64,000 nt of DNA from Acanthochlamys bracteata (lineage: Eukaryota; Streptophyta; Magnoliopsida; Pandanales; Velloziaceae). The translations under genes were made by a program, and so were the position numbers. Positions within the stretch are counted from its first letter, which is position 1, and each line of letters opens with the position of its first letter. The notes beneath the pieces were generated by a model, which saw nothing but the letters and a program-made list of their open reading frames with translations, was not told the DNA's origin and made no database searches. This document shows, piece after piece, positions 25,482-40,424 of the stretch. The stretch is taken from NCBI GenBank assembly GCA_019914995.1, contig CM034135.1:1552501-1616500 (forward strand), in the 5' to 3' direction.

Positions 25482-25770
25482 GAGCGCATTTCAATCGTCC
25501 GCAATTTTAATTTTTTTGTCAAAATTAAAATTTCAAAATATTCATATATTTATTTATATAAAAAATTAAAAATTTCAGTTTTATACATAAAATTTTAGTT
25601 CTAATTTTTATTTTGTATATTTTTTAATGCAGTTCTATTTATAATTTTTACTTATTTTTAAAAAAAATATCACACAAAAACAGAGCTCTATTTTTGATCT
25701 ATTTTTAAATAAAATTTATTTTTTATTTTTTAGTTACGCAAAAATTAATTATGAATATTTGAAATACGCT
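25482..25770. mobile_element. MITE-like element with GCGYATTTCAA terminal repeats
   Basis: The left end AGCGCATTTCAA (25483-25494) and the right end read inward AGCGTATTTCAA (25759-25770) form 12-bp inverted repeats with one mismatch. The ~285-bp interior is AT-rich and non-coding. No clear target duplication is visible. It starts 19 bp from the orphan exon fragment. Confidence 0.5.
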
Positions 25771-26295
25771 TCTAAGAGTGTCTCAGATCCACGAAATAAA
25801 TTTCAAAAAAAAAAATGAGAAAATGAATTCATTAAGAAGTGTATTGGGGTGATTTGTTGTTTTTAAGCAAAATTAAAAAAATGAAAATTCTAACTAAATT
25901 CAGGCAAGAAAAAATAAGTTTTATGAAATGAAATGCCCTTAAACATAAGCGTAAAATACTTCATAAAAATTTGACTATATATGGAATTAACATCTATAGC
26001 AAGACGAGTAAAACCTGCCTCAAGAACGAAGAACATTTTTGTGACGATATAGCAGCAGTTCAGAACTTCAGATGCAGTAGTTGAATGCATAGCAAGACAC
26101 TACTTGCAAGGATTAAAAGTTGGAGAATTACATGGATTAATCTCTCAGTAATGCTTACAGGATTCCAGCACACCATTGTGTTTGTGACTGATTGAATTTG
26201 GGGCGTCTTTGCGCATGAGACCATAAGAAGCTCGCAGATGGAATTCTAGACAGGCTTGCATCTTAGACTCTTAGTTGAAAACTTCTTCTCTGTAG
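25771..26295. other. Intergenic, 3' flank of RNASEH2C pseudogene
   Basis: AT-rich sequence with an open minus-strand frame at 25890-26090 that shows no family features. The part nearest 26295 would correspond to the 3' UTR of the former RNASEH2C gene. Confidence 0.4.
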
Positions 26296-27964
26296 CTAAT
26301 CAGAATCCAACTGCTCTTTAGTGACTGTTTTCAGAAGCTGCAAAAAACATACAACAAAACGATTAGCAAATCGAGAAGTCGGTCCATCATCATGTTTCAC
26401 CATATGAGTAGATAATGTTTTATTACATGCAGATTATTTCTTTCTCAGACAACAGTGCAAGCAACATGGTCTTTGTTATGAGTATCTCAACATCAGATGT
26501 TTGTGTATAAACTCAAATCTCATCTACTCTTCTGATAAACTAACTGCTGCCCCAAATATATGACTCTTTCCAATTTCATCTAGAATTCTTCATATAAACT
26601 AAAAGCACGATGTGTGATTCTGTGGTAAAGCAGATGATATAATTACAGAAACAACAATCCCCACTGCTCCATGAAGATAACTCCATCAAGAGTACCTGAA
26701 CCTCTAGATCACAACAACTCCTGCTAGTACTACACATACATGAGGCCTAAAAGCATCCTAAAAGTGGATAAAGGTTTGAAGCTTCATGTTTAGTCACTGT
26801 AATTATAGCTTGTAGTAAATTCAGCACAAGCCAAATTTTGCATATACTCAGAAAGGATCAAGGCTTCAAGTTCTCACAAATGAGAATAAGTATAATACAA
26901 TTGTTATAGAGAGCATACAAACTATAAAGTACTGGTAACAGGTGAAGAGTGAACAGCAAAACCAAGCATTTGCCTATGCGCATTGCTCACTTTACCAGTT
27001 CGCTTATATATTTCCAAGTGCATCACTTAAGGTCACCAAACATCATCAAAGTAGAATATATGTCAAGTGGAGGATTTTGCTTACATTAAAAACAAAAGAA
27101 AATGCTAATAATGGAAGGAGAGTTCTACTTACAGCATTAGCCACGGAGAATCAATGGAAGCACCAGGGAACCAAGTCATTCGTGGACGGAACACAATCGT
27201 GATTCCAATATGTCAAGCTCTTCTACTCTGCTCGTGATACCCAGCGATTAGATTGCTCTTCTGAAGTTTCCAAACCCTCCTCACCAGCCAATTTCTTCTT
27301 CTCCAACACATAATCTTCACAATTTAAACAAAAACCACATCTTTCTTAGTGTCTCCTCCACTTAAACCCATTAGGTCAAAATTCATACAAGTCAAAATAG
27401 AAAGCCACTACTATGTACATGTACATGTTTCTGATTCACTACTGCCAATACAAGAAGAACAAGTCTCGCAGAGCAAAAGTTTAGAAAAGAGAAATTTTGC
27501 TCTCAGTTATAATTTACACAATCCTAAACCTAAAACCTAACTCCGAACAACAACAAAGAAGCTACTTTGACAATTCCAATAAAAATATTGTTAGGGAAAA
27601 AAAACACGCTCACCTCGTTAATCATCAGGGATAGGGAGAATGAAGTCCTCCAGCTTCCTCCCTCTGAAGATCGCTTTCTGCACATGCACCCATCAACAAT
27701 CATCCCTGAAACACGCGAAACGCACCAAAATCAATCAAGAGAAACGGAATACATCAAGCCCAACCTAGAGAAATTGGAGGAACACGAACCGGAAGAACGC
27801 GGCTTGAAGTAGTCAGACAAATGTGTGGGCCCGTCCATCTTCACGGAGCAAGGTAGAAGGTGGACTGCGCCAGTGAAATCCTCACTACCGCCGCCGTAGC
27901 GACGGCGGAGACTGATCGAACCACCGCCTCCGGCACCGAAAACGGCGGGAGATTGTCCTGCCAC
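26296..27964 (-). pseudogene. RNASEH2C: RNase H2 subunit C (RNASEH2C) pseudogene, introns retained
   Basis: Exon 1 (27790-27964) is intact and encodes a start Met and the family signature VHLLPCSVKMDGPTHLSDYF. Exon 2 (27614-27705) carries the family's FRGRKLEDFILPIPDD, but only in a frame shifted from exon 1. The exon is 92 bp where phase needs 93, with the base missing near 27686-27691, and it then hits TAA at 27618-27620. Exon 3 (27133-27314) carries KSLTYWNHD and a FH-FSVANA block, interrupted by TAG (27223-27225) and TGA (27151-27153). The last exon (26296-26337) encodes LLKTVTKEQLDSD-stop. RNASEH2C is the small scaffold subunit of the enzyme that removes ribonucleotides from DNA. Splice sites are preserved, so this is a decayed genomic copy, not a retrocopy. 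Confidence 0.82.
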
Positions 27965-28413
27965 TTAAAAAAGAAATTGAAATGAAATTAATGTTGGCGC
28001 CTTTCTTTACAAAGAAACATTTGGCAGATTAGACAGTTAATTATCAGTTTTCAGAATATTGCTAGATACGTCGGAGCAATTATTTTGCAGTAATGGGCCA
28101 AGAAATATGGTTTAAAGAGTATAGAACAATTTTCTCTTTCAGAACAATCCCAGAAAGGGATTACTACATGTATTGCTTGCATTCCACCAGAAAACACTAC
28201 AAAAATATGAAAAGTAAATACATCTAACTATTTCTCAAAGAATTAGCCGACGAAAAATTAATGTTACATAGATTACAACGATAGTGTTACAGCTCGAAGT
28301 GGGGAGAACAAATTCCATCTGATAACATCATGGACGTGGGAAGGAATGTAACCTGCTGTGCGGCTCAGTTTAGGACGCTATTCTACAGCTCTTGAAGAAC
28401 TCCTGCTACAAAA
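27965..28413. other. Spacer between RNASEH2C pseudogene and HEMC
   Basis: This is the HEMC 3' UTR on the right and the former RNASEH2C promoter on the left. Nothing else is seen. Confidence 0.4.
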
Positions 28414-31258
<2,845 letters not shown>

Positions 31259-32529
31259 TGTCTAGATAGATAGAAGAGAAGAAGAGAAACAAGGAAAAAA
31301 ACAAAGAAAGAAAGCTGAGAGCTTTGGAGGGTTCGTGGGGTTTTATTATTAAGAAAGGATGAAGAAGATGAGGAAGGATAATGTTAGTAAGGGACTGATA
31401 GGATTGGCCAATCTGAAAAACTCAATCGTGCATAAAAAAATGGAGAAAGTTCCAATGTTTTAGATATTTGTGGCAGTAAGAACTCCAATCTTGGATAAAA
31501 ATGCAGAAAAGTTTCAATCTTTTTTATATTTGTGGCAGTAAGAACTCAAAACGATTGATCAATCTTTGCAGAGTTTAATCTCATTTTTCAACAGAAAAAC
31601 GTTAAAAACAGACGGATAGTAATCGATTTGACCAATCTTCCATTGAAAATTGACACAAAATTTCCATCTTTCTGAATAGTTTCTGGTTTAAAGAAAAAAA
31701 AGATGTTTTCTAGAAGAGGGAGTTTAGAGAATAGCGGAGAGAAAATGCGCCTGAAAAGTTCTCTACTTATGATCAGGGGAAAAAGGTAATTACTTACTAA
31801 ATTAGTTTTTTAAGAACTTACTTTTAATATATTAATATAAAATTTAAAATAGTTTTGTTTTAATTTTTTAAATTTAACTTTAAATTCAATTTTAATACAA
31901 AATAAATATAAAATTTTTTATTAAATATTTTTAATTTAATTGGAGATTAAAAAAACTTATTTTAAAATTTTTTAAAAATCTTTTCGTTTCAAAAAAATTT
32001 CTTTTCTAACGCAGTCTCAAATATAGACTTAGATAAAACAATGAACAACATGAATGTTAATATACATAACAGAGTTTCCACCTTGTTCAAGTTGCAGGAA
32101 AAAATTTCTCACTACTGCAGCACTGCTGGTGAAGATCCGTTCACAAAGACTGCCTCTCAGAAAAACATAAGACGGCGCAATTTTGGTTGTAATTCACATA
32201 GGAAGCCATCCCGTTGATCATGGTGGATTTCCTTCATTCACTTTTCCCGACCGTCCTGAACTAACCTTTATGCTGTTGCACTTACCAGTTTCAATTTTCC
32301 TGCCAACAGCATGCTTTCCAGAATCTCTTGATTCAAAGTTACTAAGAGAACAGAAATAAAAATGACCAAGAGTATCTGTAGTTTGGAAGAACTTGAACAC
32401 CTACAGCAGCTGTTGAAGATGTTCAAAAATTGCGTTAAGACAATTTGTGAGAAAAGGTAGCAGTAAACGAACATTTAGAGCGCCCATTGTGTTAGCTGAA
32501 TCTTGCTCATGCTGTGAAAACTATTATTC
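31259..32529. other. HEMC promoter, AT-rich spacer, EXO84C 3' UTR
   Basis: 31259-31790 contains the HEMC leader and upstream region; a short diverged direct repeat includes 'TTTGTGGCAGTAAGAACTC' near 31469 and 31532. 31800-32020 is strongly AT-rich, resembling the dispersed repeats but without clear ends. 32090-32529 probably contains the EXO84C 3' UTR. Confidence 0.45.
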
Positions 32530-35500
32530 TCAACCCTCATGATCAGATGAGTAAGTAGGGCTCTCGATTACCCCAGTGTTTGCAGAAACAAAGGATTCAA
32601 CAGATTCTGAGTCAGACGGGATGGAAGAGGTATCATCCGAATCAGATATATCATCATGCATGATAATATGGCCATCATGTTCAGATGATTCAGAGCCGGA
32701 AGATCTTGACATAAGCTTATGTATTGCAGACTTAGCAGTCTCGGAAAACCACTCATCTTCTGGAAGAGCACTTGAGATTAAAAAAAAAAATTTGAACATC
32801 AGCAAGTAATAATAGAAGTGGAAAATTTTGAATTTCTGATGACCAGGAACAAGAATGGGTCAGTAGGAATACCTTTGGGGGTCAATGCCTCTAGAAGAGA
32901 AAGTTCCAATTGCCCTCGTTATAATAGCTGATACTGTTTGGTGAAATTTTCTTGATTTATAATTACCACAAACTGCAATCTCAACAATAAAGTACATGTC
33001 CAGAAGCAGCTGCGAAATATAGAATTTGAGGGAAGGTTAGAATTTGGAGAGGTTCAAAATACTACATCAACTAGTTAAACAGCCTTATAATCTCATTCAT
33101 AAACTTTGCATGCAAGTGTTCAGATGCATGCCTGCTGCAAACCAGATGGTTGTAGCTGAACAGATTTGTCTTCAAAGACATCCCAAAATTCCTGCTCGTT
33201 GAGCAGCCAAATTACAACCGTCTCGGTCAGCCTAGCCAGCAAAACCTTCTGTACTTTCTCTTTTCCAAGAAGAACATCACCAGCAATACTTGCTAACTGC
33301 TGTAGTCTTCCAAATAATGCCTGTAATAATACAAAAATAGACGAAGGTTTAAAAAAACAATGGAAATTCAATTATTCAATCCAAAAATTAAAGTTTTACT
33401 TAAGCAGTCAACCATTTTATGAAAGACCAAAATTTTAAATTTTTACTTGAACATGCAGTAAGCAAATATGAGAAGTAGGGGTAGCTCAGTGCTACAGTAT
33501 ATGAAAGATCAGGAATACTGGGATTACTCCAAAAGGATCTATGATGATATGCAGAAAAATAGTGAGGCACCTGGAATGGATACGAAGGTAAAGCATCATT
33601 ATCCCAATAAAGATCCTCTCTTTTACCATCCAAGTACATATGAGCATCCAGACGTGCGCTGTCTTCCCTGGTGTAGATAAAATTTAGGACATAATGCTGA
33701 CAGAAATGATCTTTGAGCTTGTCCAGTGAATGCTGGAGATGTCGCTTCCAATCTTTTAGGTCAGCATGACTAACATGATCTAAAATATTTCTTTCAGAGA
33801 GGCCATTGCCACTTTCTGCTTTTGCTTGAAAACTTTGTGAGACAGCAAATGGTAACAAATCCTCGGCTACCATATATGCTGTCCCCAAAACTTCAAGCTG
33901 CTGGGCATCAGTTTCAGCCCTAAAATCAATAGCTTCTCCATGTTCGATAAGACTATCATCTTCAGAAGCACTAGGCAGGGCTTTGATCAATATTTCTACA
34001 TATTTGTCAAATAGCTGATGAACTTTGTTTAGAATTGTCTCTCCAAAGTGCAAAATGGCCATAGGTGTTAGCTGTTCTAGAATATCCTGCAATACAGCAA
34101 ATCAAGGCACTTATATAGATATCTCAAACTTTATGTAATCAAATGATCCAGAATGAAATCAAGACAAATTTTAATTGCTTCAAAAAAAGGTAACTGGCTT
34201 ACTTTGACAATTAGCATGAATTTCTTCCCGGTACTGGTAAGCAAAAAGTTTGACGAGGCAGAAACCATAAGTTGTGTTTCTACTTCTGGAGACAACAACA
34301 GAGCTTCGTCATTTCTGGTGAAAACAGCCACCATTCTTCGTGCTCGTCGGAAATTCATATCTATAACCTCTTCCACATAAGGTTTCAGAAGAACCACCAG
34401 CAACTTTGAGAAGTTAAGTCCTTGAGATTCCAAACATGCACAGTGACTAAGGCTAGCCTGAAGACATATGCAGGAAGAACGAAGGGCAGCAGCACTTTCA
34501 GCCAGTGGAGCATGCTCTTTTGCCAGCTGAACAAATGATTCTATCTCACACTCAGCCCACTGCACGATACTATTGACACGCGCATCTTCAAAAAGTGCAC
34601 GATATTCCTTTATTGCCAAAGAGATCGTAGAAAAGACTAGCTGTGATAGAGTTGCTGAGTATGTTTCAGAATAACCTGAGCATAACGGCAGAAAATTCTC
34701 AATCTTCTTATGGAGGCGAATACCATATGCATTCAAAAGTAACTTTTGGGCTCTGGAACCTTTCCCTAGTCTAACTAAACCAGACAATGCCTTCTTGAGC
34801 TCAGTGATAGGCACAGATGATCTTTCAGCAATCTCCTCAAGCTGATCTACTAGCATATCTTTTTTCTCCGAAAGGGGTACCATGTATGAGGAAGCTTCAC
34901 GAGATGTATCATTCCCAGTATCCTTAAGATTAGCAACTCTTTTCTCTTCCACTTCCAAAGCCAATAGTGCCTCTTCTACCCTATGTTCTGCCAACAGGAC
35001 ATCGATTGTTTCCAAAAAGGACAGCTCGTCATCCTCCAATTCCCCATACTTACCAAGTGAAGGAACTTGAATATCCTCCTCAGAATCAGGGTTCAATCTG
35101 TTCCATTCGTTCCATGTCTCCAACTCACGGCATACACCACTTAAGAGATCTTGAACAAGAATTCCTTGAGAAGATACATGTTTATGCAATTCAATGATTT
35201 CATGTTCCGCTTCAACAACTTCTTCAGATATCCTGCAGTATAGATGTTCCAAAGTTAGGAATAACCCATTACTGTGGTTACTGATTTATACTACGAACTT
35301 TTGCGTCCCCTTTTTTGCAAATTGACTATCAAAAAACTCTGTATGATATTTTGTCGAGAAAATAGCATACTAGTTTTCTATCAGTACCTTAGAAATGCCA
35401 AGAACTTTGACTGCATGTTTCCAGATAAACTTTCGATAGCATCCTTGAGATCCAGAAGTTCGGTGCATATTTTCCTTATACCCTGTAAACAAGTAATGAT

Positions 35501-36151
35501 AATCAAAATCCTGAATCCATAATCTTCATTTGACAAAGAGGTCGAAATTCCACTCGAAAAAATGTGTTGGCATCAATGGTTAAGATACTCGAAAACCATA
35601 AGAGTAATATCCTCATAAAACCTTAATAGGCAACTCCACCCTTTGCTTTAAGGTTTTCGCTTGTAGACCAAGGCTTCTAACAGTCCAAACTTTCCCAATC
35701 AAACCTAAAAGCTAAATGAGAAGCTAAACACGATACTTCAAATCCATTTATTGAAACAAACGCCAGGAAAAATGTACCAACCTTGGCTTCGGAACCCAGA
35801 TCAGCTAAAGAAGGCAACAGTCAAAACTTAAAAAAACATTAAATTTCAAGTTTTGTTAACGGGTAATAATCAAAATTCAATCTTTCCAACAACATAACTA
35901 AACAGTCTCCCTACCACTCCAAAAGTTCACTATAAAACTCAGCCAAAAAAACAAAACAAAATCATAGATGAGCAACGGAAGCGTTTGAGCTTCGGCGGAA
36001 AAAAAGGCATATTCACTAAAAAAAGCAGAAATGTTAATAAAAGAAATGTCAATACCTTCTCTGTTTCAGATTGGTAGACTGCTGTGATGCTCGTCTGCGG
36101 CGTGATGTACTCGTGCGTCGCGAAATCTTCTTCTTCCTCGCTGCTGTCCAT
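32530..36151 (-). CDS. EXO84C: Exocyst complex component EXO84C
   Basis: Exons (minus): 36056-36151, 35388-35482, 34203-35232, 33571-34086, 33132-33320, 32873-33009, 32530-32770; 767 aa in phase. EXO84 is one of eight exocyst subunits that tether secretory vesicles to the plasma membrane. The N-terminus (acidic [10 protein letters not shown], then ITPQTSI, then [19 protein letters not shown]) and the long helical body match the plant EXO84C subgroup as I know it, including [22 protein letters not shown]-like [33 protein letters not shown] and [13 protein letters not shown]. The C-terminus is a Ser/Asp-rich acidic tail. The intron between 33132 and 33009 has a GC donor (CAG|GCATGC on the minus strand); no GT alternative keeps the frame open. 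Confidence 0.92.
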
Positions 36152-36892
36152 CTCTACCTCTCTTCTTTCTCTCAACAAAATTCAAGTTGCAATCTTTTCT
36201 TTCTCCAATAACAAGAGAAAAATGAAACAACTAGACTCGAGTTCATTGTCCGCAATTACAGACCGACACAAAACAACTAAAAACACCACTTTAAAGAGTC
36301 GGCCTGATTTGTAGATCTGTTAGCTTTAGCATAACCGAGTTGGAACTTGAGAAGGGGTTATGGTGGGACCCATAATAACAAGATCTAAGCCGTTGACAGC
36401 AGGAACCTCTGACAGTATTGATGGTAAAAGAAATTCATGCAGTTTGGGTCCGATCAAGTCAATGCAACTCGAGTTCAAATGTTCAATCCAAAATTGTATT
36501 GTATTGTATTGTCCATTATTATTTGCTAGTAAACCTGCACAAGAAGGGTAGTTCCGAAGTTTGCTGATCTGTGAAAATAAGAAAAAATGGTTTTGAAAAG
36601 TTGAATGTTAGGTGAACGTTTACATGGGTTGGTGAAACATGCTACCGGTAACATGAGCTACGCTATTATAGCGTTCTCAGAGACGACAATTTCTTTTTCA
36701 ACCTGATCCTGATTTAACGCATAAGATACTGTAATTCAATATTAATTTTAAGAAACTCTAATTTAATTCATGAAATGGAACTTGTACAGTCAAACGCAAG
36801 ACAGATACAGAAAGAATGCAAGCATTCACTTTTAAAATTAAAAGGAAAATAAAACGTTTTCAGGATTCTTCCTAAAAAAGAAGGTTGCCGAG
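36152..36892. other. Divergent intergenic region between EXO84C and tRNA-Lys/FKBP
   Basis: This contains the EXO84C leader and promoter (minus strand) and sequence upstream of the tRNA. A short TGTAT microsatellite-like run lies near 36496-36511. No further gene is seen. Confidence 0.45.
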
Positions 36893-36964
36893 GCCGTCTT
36901 AGCTCAGTGGTAGAGCGCGTGGCTTTTAACCACGTGGTCGTGGGTTCGATCCCCACAGACGGCG
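36893..36964 (+). tRNA. tRNA-Lys (anticodon TTT)
   Basis: A full cloverleaf is visible: acceptor GCCGTCT/AGACGGC, D arm GCTCAGTGGTAGAGC, anticodon stem CGTGG-CTTTTAA-CCACG with TTT at 925-927 of the 36 kb block, T arm GTGGGTTCGATCCCCAC, and discriminator G. No encoded CCA, as expected for a nuclear gene. The A box (TAGCTCAGTGGTAGA) and B box (GGTTCGATCC) are intact. It ends 45 bp before the FKBP start codon. Confidence 0.97.
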
Positions 36965-37009
36965 CTATTTAAATTACTCTTCAGTTTTTCGTTGTCCCAG
37001 CATTCAGCA

Positions 37010-39318
37010 ATGCTCTGCTCCTCATCCACACCGCGACTTCTTCTTCTTCCCGCCATATCTCCTCTCCCTTCCTCCACCGCCGTCGCTTCTTCTTCTTTCT
37101 CTCCACAGATCCCGAGGCGCTACGCTCTCATATCGACCGCCGCTACTTCACTCTCTTTTCTTTCACCCTTCGGCGCCTTTGTTCAACCCGCAGTAGCTAT
37201 CCCTTCTTCTGCACCACTCGACTTCTTCGAGCTCCAAGATTCCGGCGGCGTCAAAGCTCTCGATCTCCGTCTAGGTGAAGGGGACTTACCCCAACAAGGC
37301 GATCAAGTCAGTTCTCTTATTTGAATTTAAAGATTCGTTTTCTTTCTCTCTCTCTCTCTTCGTTCCAAGTTTTCGCTAGAATCATATATTAAGTTTTCTA
37401 CCATTGAACCGCAAAAATTGAATTTTTTTCTTTTCAAGATTTCTTCTGCTACATAGAGACTAGTCCGCCACTGTCAATAAATAGTGTGATTTGATACCAA
37501 CGGGAAGCGTATACTTGCTGTGATATCCATTACCGGTTTGAAGCATTGCGAACGAATGATTCTTTCTCTTTGTGAATGACAGAAGTTAGTGACAAGAACG
37601 AACTTCTGAATAAGAATTTTCAAGATGAAATCAATTGAGTTTCTTATATGGATTTCAGTTTTGGCTTAGACTGGTTTTCAAGGCTTTAGAACAGCAGTAC
37701 TAACATCAGGTTTAATTTGGGTTGATTGTATGTGAAGGTAGCAATCCACTACTACGGGAGGCTGGCAGCGAAACAAGGTTGGCGCTTTGACTCAACCTAT
37801 GACCACAAAGATGAGACTGGTGACTCCGTTCCCTTTGAATTTGTCCTCGGATCTGGAAAGGTTGCCTTTTACTGTACGATTGAGTGTTTACCTTTTGCAA
37901 AGCTACAATTTATTTTCTGTTTGATTTAATTATGCGGTGCATTTCCTGTGAGCTTTCAAAACTCAGATCATTGTAGGTAGCATAAGTTTTTGGAAGTTGC
38001 TCAAAGTTTTTGTCTGAAGCAGCAATTAAGTAAACAATGTCTGAACTCCCTGGGTATTTGTCTAGCTATTTTTTATGTGTGTGCTTGAAGTGAGACTATA
38101 AGTGACTACGATTGAATTGCTAGTTTTTATGGGTGTGCTTGAAGTGAGACTATCAGTGTCATGGTCTAGTGAAGTACAAAAGAGTGAGACTCAAATTCCC
38201 TCAAACTGAAATTGTTAGTCGAAGGGGGTGACTAGAATTGAATTGCTATTTTTGATGTGTGTGCTTGAAGTGAGAGTATCAATGTCATGGTCTAGTGAAG
38301 TACACAAGAAATGAGACTCCTGGAACGCTGAGATATTCACGTCAAATTCCCCCAAACTGAAATTGTTACTCGAAGGGAGTGACTACGATTGAATTGCTAT
38401 TTTTTATGTGTGTTCTTGAAGTGAGAGTATCAGTGTCATGGTCTAGTGAAGTACACAAGAATGAGACTCCTGGAACACTGAGATATTCACCTCAAATTCC
38501 CTCAAACTGAAATTGTTAGTCGAAGAGGGTGACTACGATTGAATTGCTATTTTTTATGGGTGCGCTGAAGTGAGAGTATCAGTGTCATAGTCTAGTGAAG
38601 TACACAAGAATGGGACTCCTGGAACGCTGAGGATATTCACCTTAAATTCCCTCAAACTGAAATTGTTAGTCGAAGGGGGTGACTACGATTGAATTGCTAG
38701 TCTATTCCTGTGATATACGGTACTGAAACTAGAAAATTTGCGTCTCCAGTTGGTGCCAGGAAGCTCCAACATAATTTACTGAAACTAGAGATAATGTGAT
38801 TTATGAAAGGGGAAGTTGCCTGATAAGTTTAAGCACAATTGCACATTGCTGCATCACTCGCGAAGAATGAACTTGTTTCAGTATTTATCTAGTGAATTGT
38901 TTTGCTCGTTCAGGTTATTACAGGCATTGAAGCAGCTGTTAAGTCAATGAGAGTTGGAGGTATTCGGCGTGTTATCATTCCTCCATCGCAAGGATACCAA
39001 AATACATCCCAGGAGCCAATTCCACCTAATGTAAGTTTTCTTGCATATGCTACTGCATGTACAAATACCCCAATCTAGTTCTACTTGTCTTAGAAGGTTG
39101 GTGATTTCGGCATTAAAAGTAGTGTAATCGACACTGCATACTATTTCATTAGCAAGTAAATATAACCAGCATCTTCGCAGTTCTTTGATCGACAGAGGTT
39201 ATTCACAACCATCTTTAATCCAACTCGTCTTGCCAATGGAGAAGGTTCTACACTTGGAACTCTTATATTCAATATTGAGCTTGCAGCTATAAGGCGTCCT
39301 GCACCCAAGGCCAAGTAA
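37010..39318 (+). CDS. FKBP-type peptidyl-prolyl isomerase, thylakoid lumen
   Basis: Exons: 37010-37306, 37738-37860, 38914-39030, 39181-39318; 224 aa. FKBPs catalyse cis-trans isomerisation of Xaa-Pro bonds and act as folding chaperones. The N-terminus is a bipartite plastid signal: a Ser/Pro-rich transit region, then a twin-Arg (RR at 36-37), a hydrophobic core and AVA at 61-63. This suggests Tat-dependent import into the thylakoid lumen. The FKBP fold starts at VAIHYYGRL. The FD pair and the FVLGSGKVITGIE and IPPSQGY blocks are present, and the usual Trp before TGIE is Ile, as in several lumenal FKBPs. The insert FDRQRLFTTIFNPTRLANGE is characteristic of one lumenal subgroup, but I cannot name the member safely. 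The ATG at 37010 is the first in-frame Met. Intron 2 contains a minisatellite. Confidence 0.88.
38064..38700 (+). repeat. Intronic minisatellite, ~150-bp unit
   Basis: A tandem array lies wholly inside FKBP intron 2 (37861-38913). The landmark GTGACTACGATTGAATTGCT (or a close variant) recurs at 38102, 38228, 38379, 38529 and 38679, giving spacings of 126, 151, 150 and 150. The shorter first full unit lacks about 25 bp around CCTGGAACGCTGAGATATTC. Units differ by a few substitutions. The array ends with a partial unit. Confidence 0.9.
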
Positions 39319-40424
39319 TCAGCTGCAGCTTTAAGAAGCACCAATCCTTAGAAACATAACTACTGCAAATCCTGATGAAAGCAATCTGTGAACTCCTTAT
39401 AGCTATACATCTTTTTTTTCTCTTTATTTTCATCATACAGTTGATTGTAATATGATTGCCGGTGGAGTTTACTGAAGTTATTAAAGACAAGAATTTTGAT
39501 TTTGTATGTATTTGATTAATTTGGGTTCTTTATAGTAAATGGGTGATATTGGGCCGAGATACTTGTTTAGCCCAGATGGTGGAAGTCAAAAAAGATAACG
39601 TGCGATCTTGAATGGACCGATTATAAAGCGCGTCAGGTGAGAGAATAGAAACAATTTTTGCCAAAGGAAACCTTTAATCGTTTGTTTAGCATATACAAAC
39701 CAAACAATATAGGCAAAAACAGTTAACAGACTAAGGGAGCCTTATAATTTGTATAAATCTCATTTAGTGTGCTTGTTTTGAAAACTTGCTTCATCGGTCG
39801 CGAGAAAGAAAGGACGTTCTCAGACGGATTCATTCATTTTCAGTTCAGGGAAAGAAACAAAAAACCGAGCAGAATCTAATTCTCATACCACTACACTGCT
39901 TTCGACGTCGTACGTATTTTTAAAAAATAATCCTTGTTTAATTTCAAGTTTTGATTCTGTTATGTTTCCTGTTCTTGATTTCATCCTAGAATATTAAAAA
40001 ATTGCGTCTCTTTCTTTTTCTTTTTGTGTTTCTGAATTTTCTTATGATGGTTGGTGGACTGTTCTTGTGTTTCTTGTATGAATTTGTTACTTGAGAGTTG
40101 TGGTTATCTCCATTTGTCTTGAGCTTATAAATTTTTTAGGCTTCTTACCGTTCAATTTAACACTAGAGTTGTAACCTTGAGAAATCGCTCTTCTTTAGCG
40201 ACACAATTCGAAAGTAAAGCTTTTTCTTGAAGAAATTCATTAGTTCGTCTCATGAATTTAGCAAAGTAGATAAAAAAGAACTAGCTTTGAAGTTGAAGCA
40301 TCCTTAATCATCACTAGATTGAGGTTTTCATCCATGTCTGCGTGCGTTTTGCATTCAATTAGTGGTGCTAATTTGTTTTATCTTTATTTTTTCAGTATTT
40401 GTCAGATGCCCTCTTCGTGCTACT
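39319..40424. other. FKBP 3' UTR, OTU gene promoter, 5' UTR and UTR intron
   Basis: The FKBP 3' UTR runs to about 39510. A leader exon of the OTU gene ends at 39909 (GTC|GTACGT donor), and a 5' UTR intron covers 39910-40395. An 8-codon upstream frame at 40406-40432 overlaps the OTU start. Confidence 0.55.

Noticed and set aside
36768..36956. Minus-strand open frame with MGIEPTTTWLKATRSTTELR
   Set aside because: It is the antisense of tRNA-Lys(TTT). This kind of peptide is a well-known false prediction over tRNA genes.
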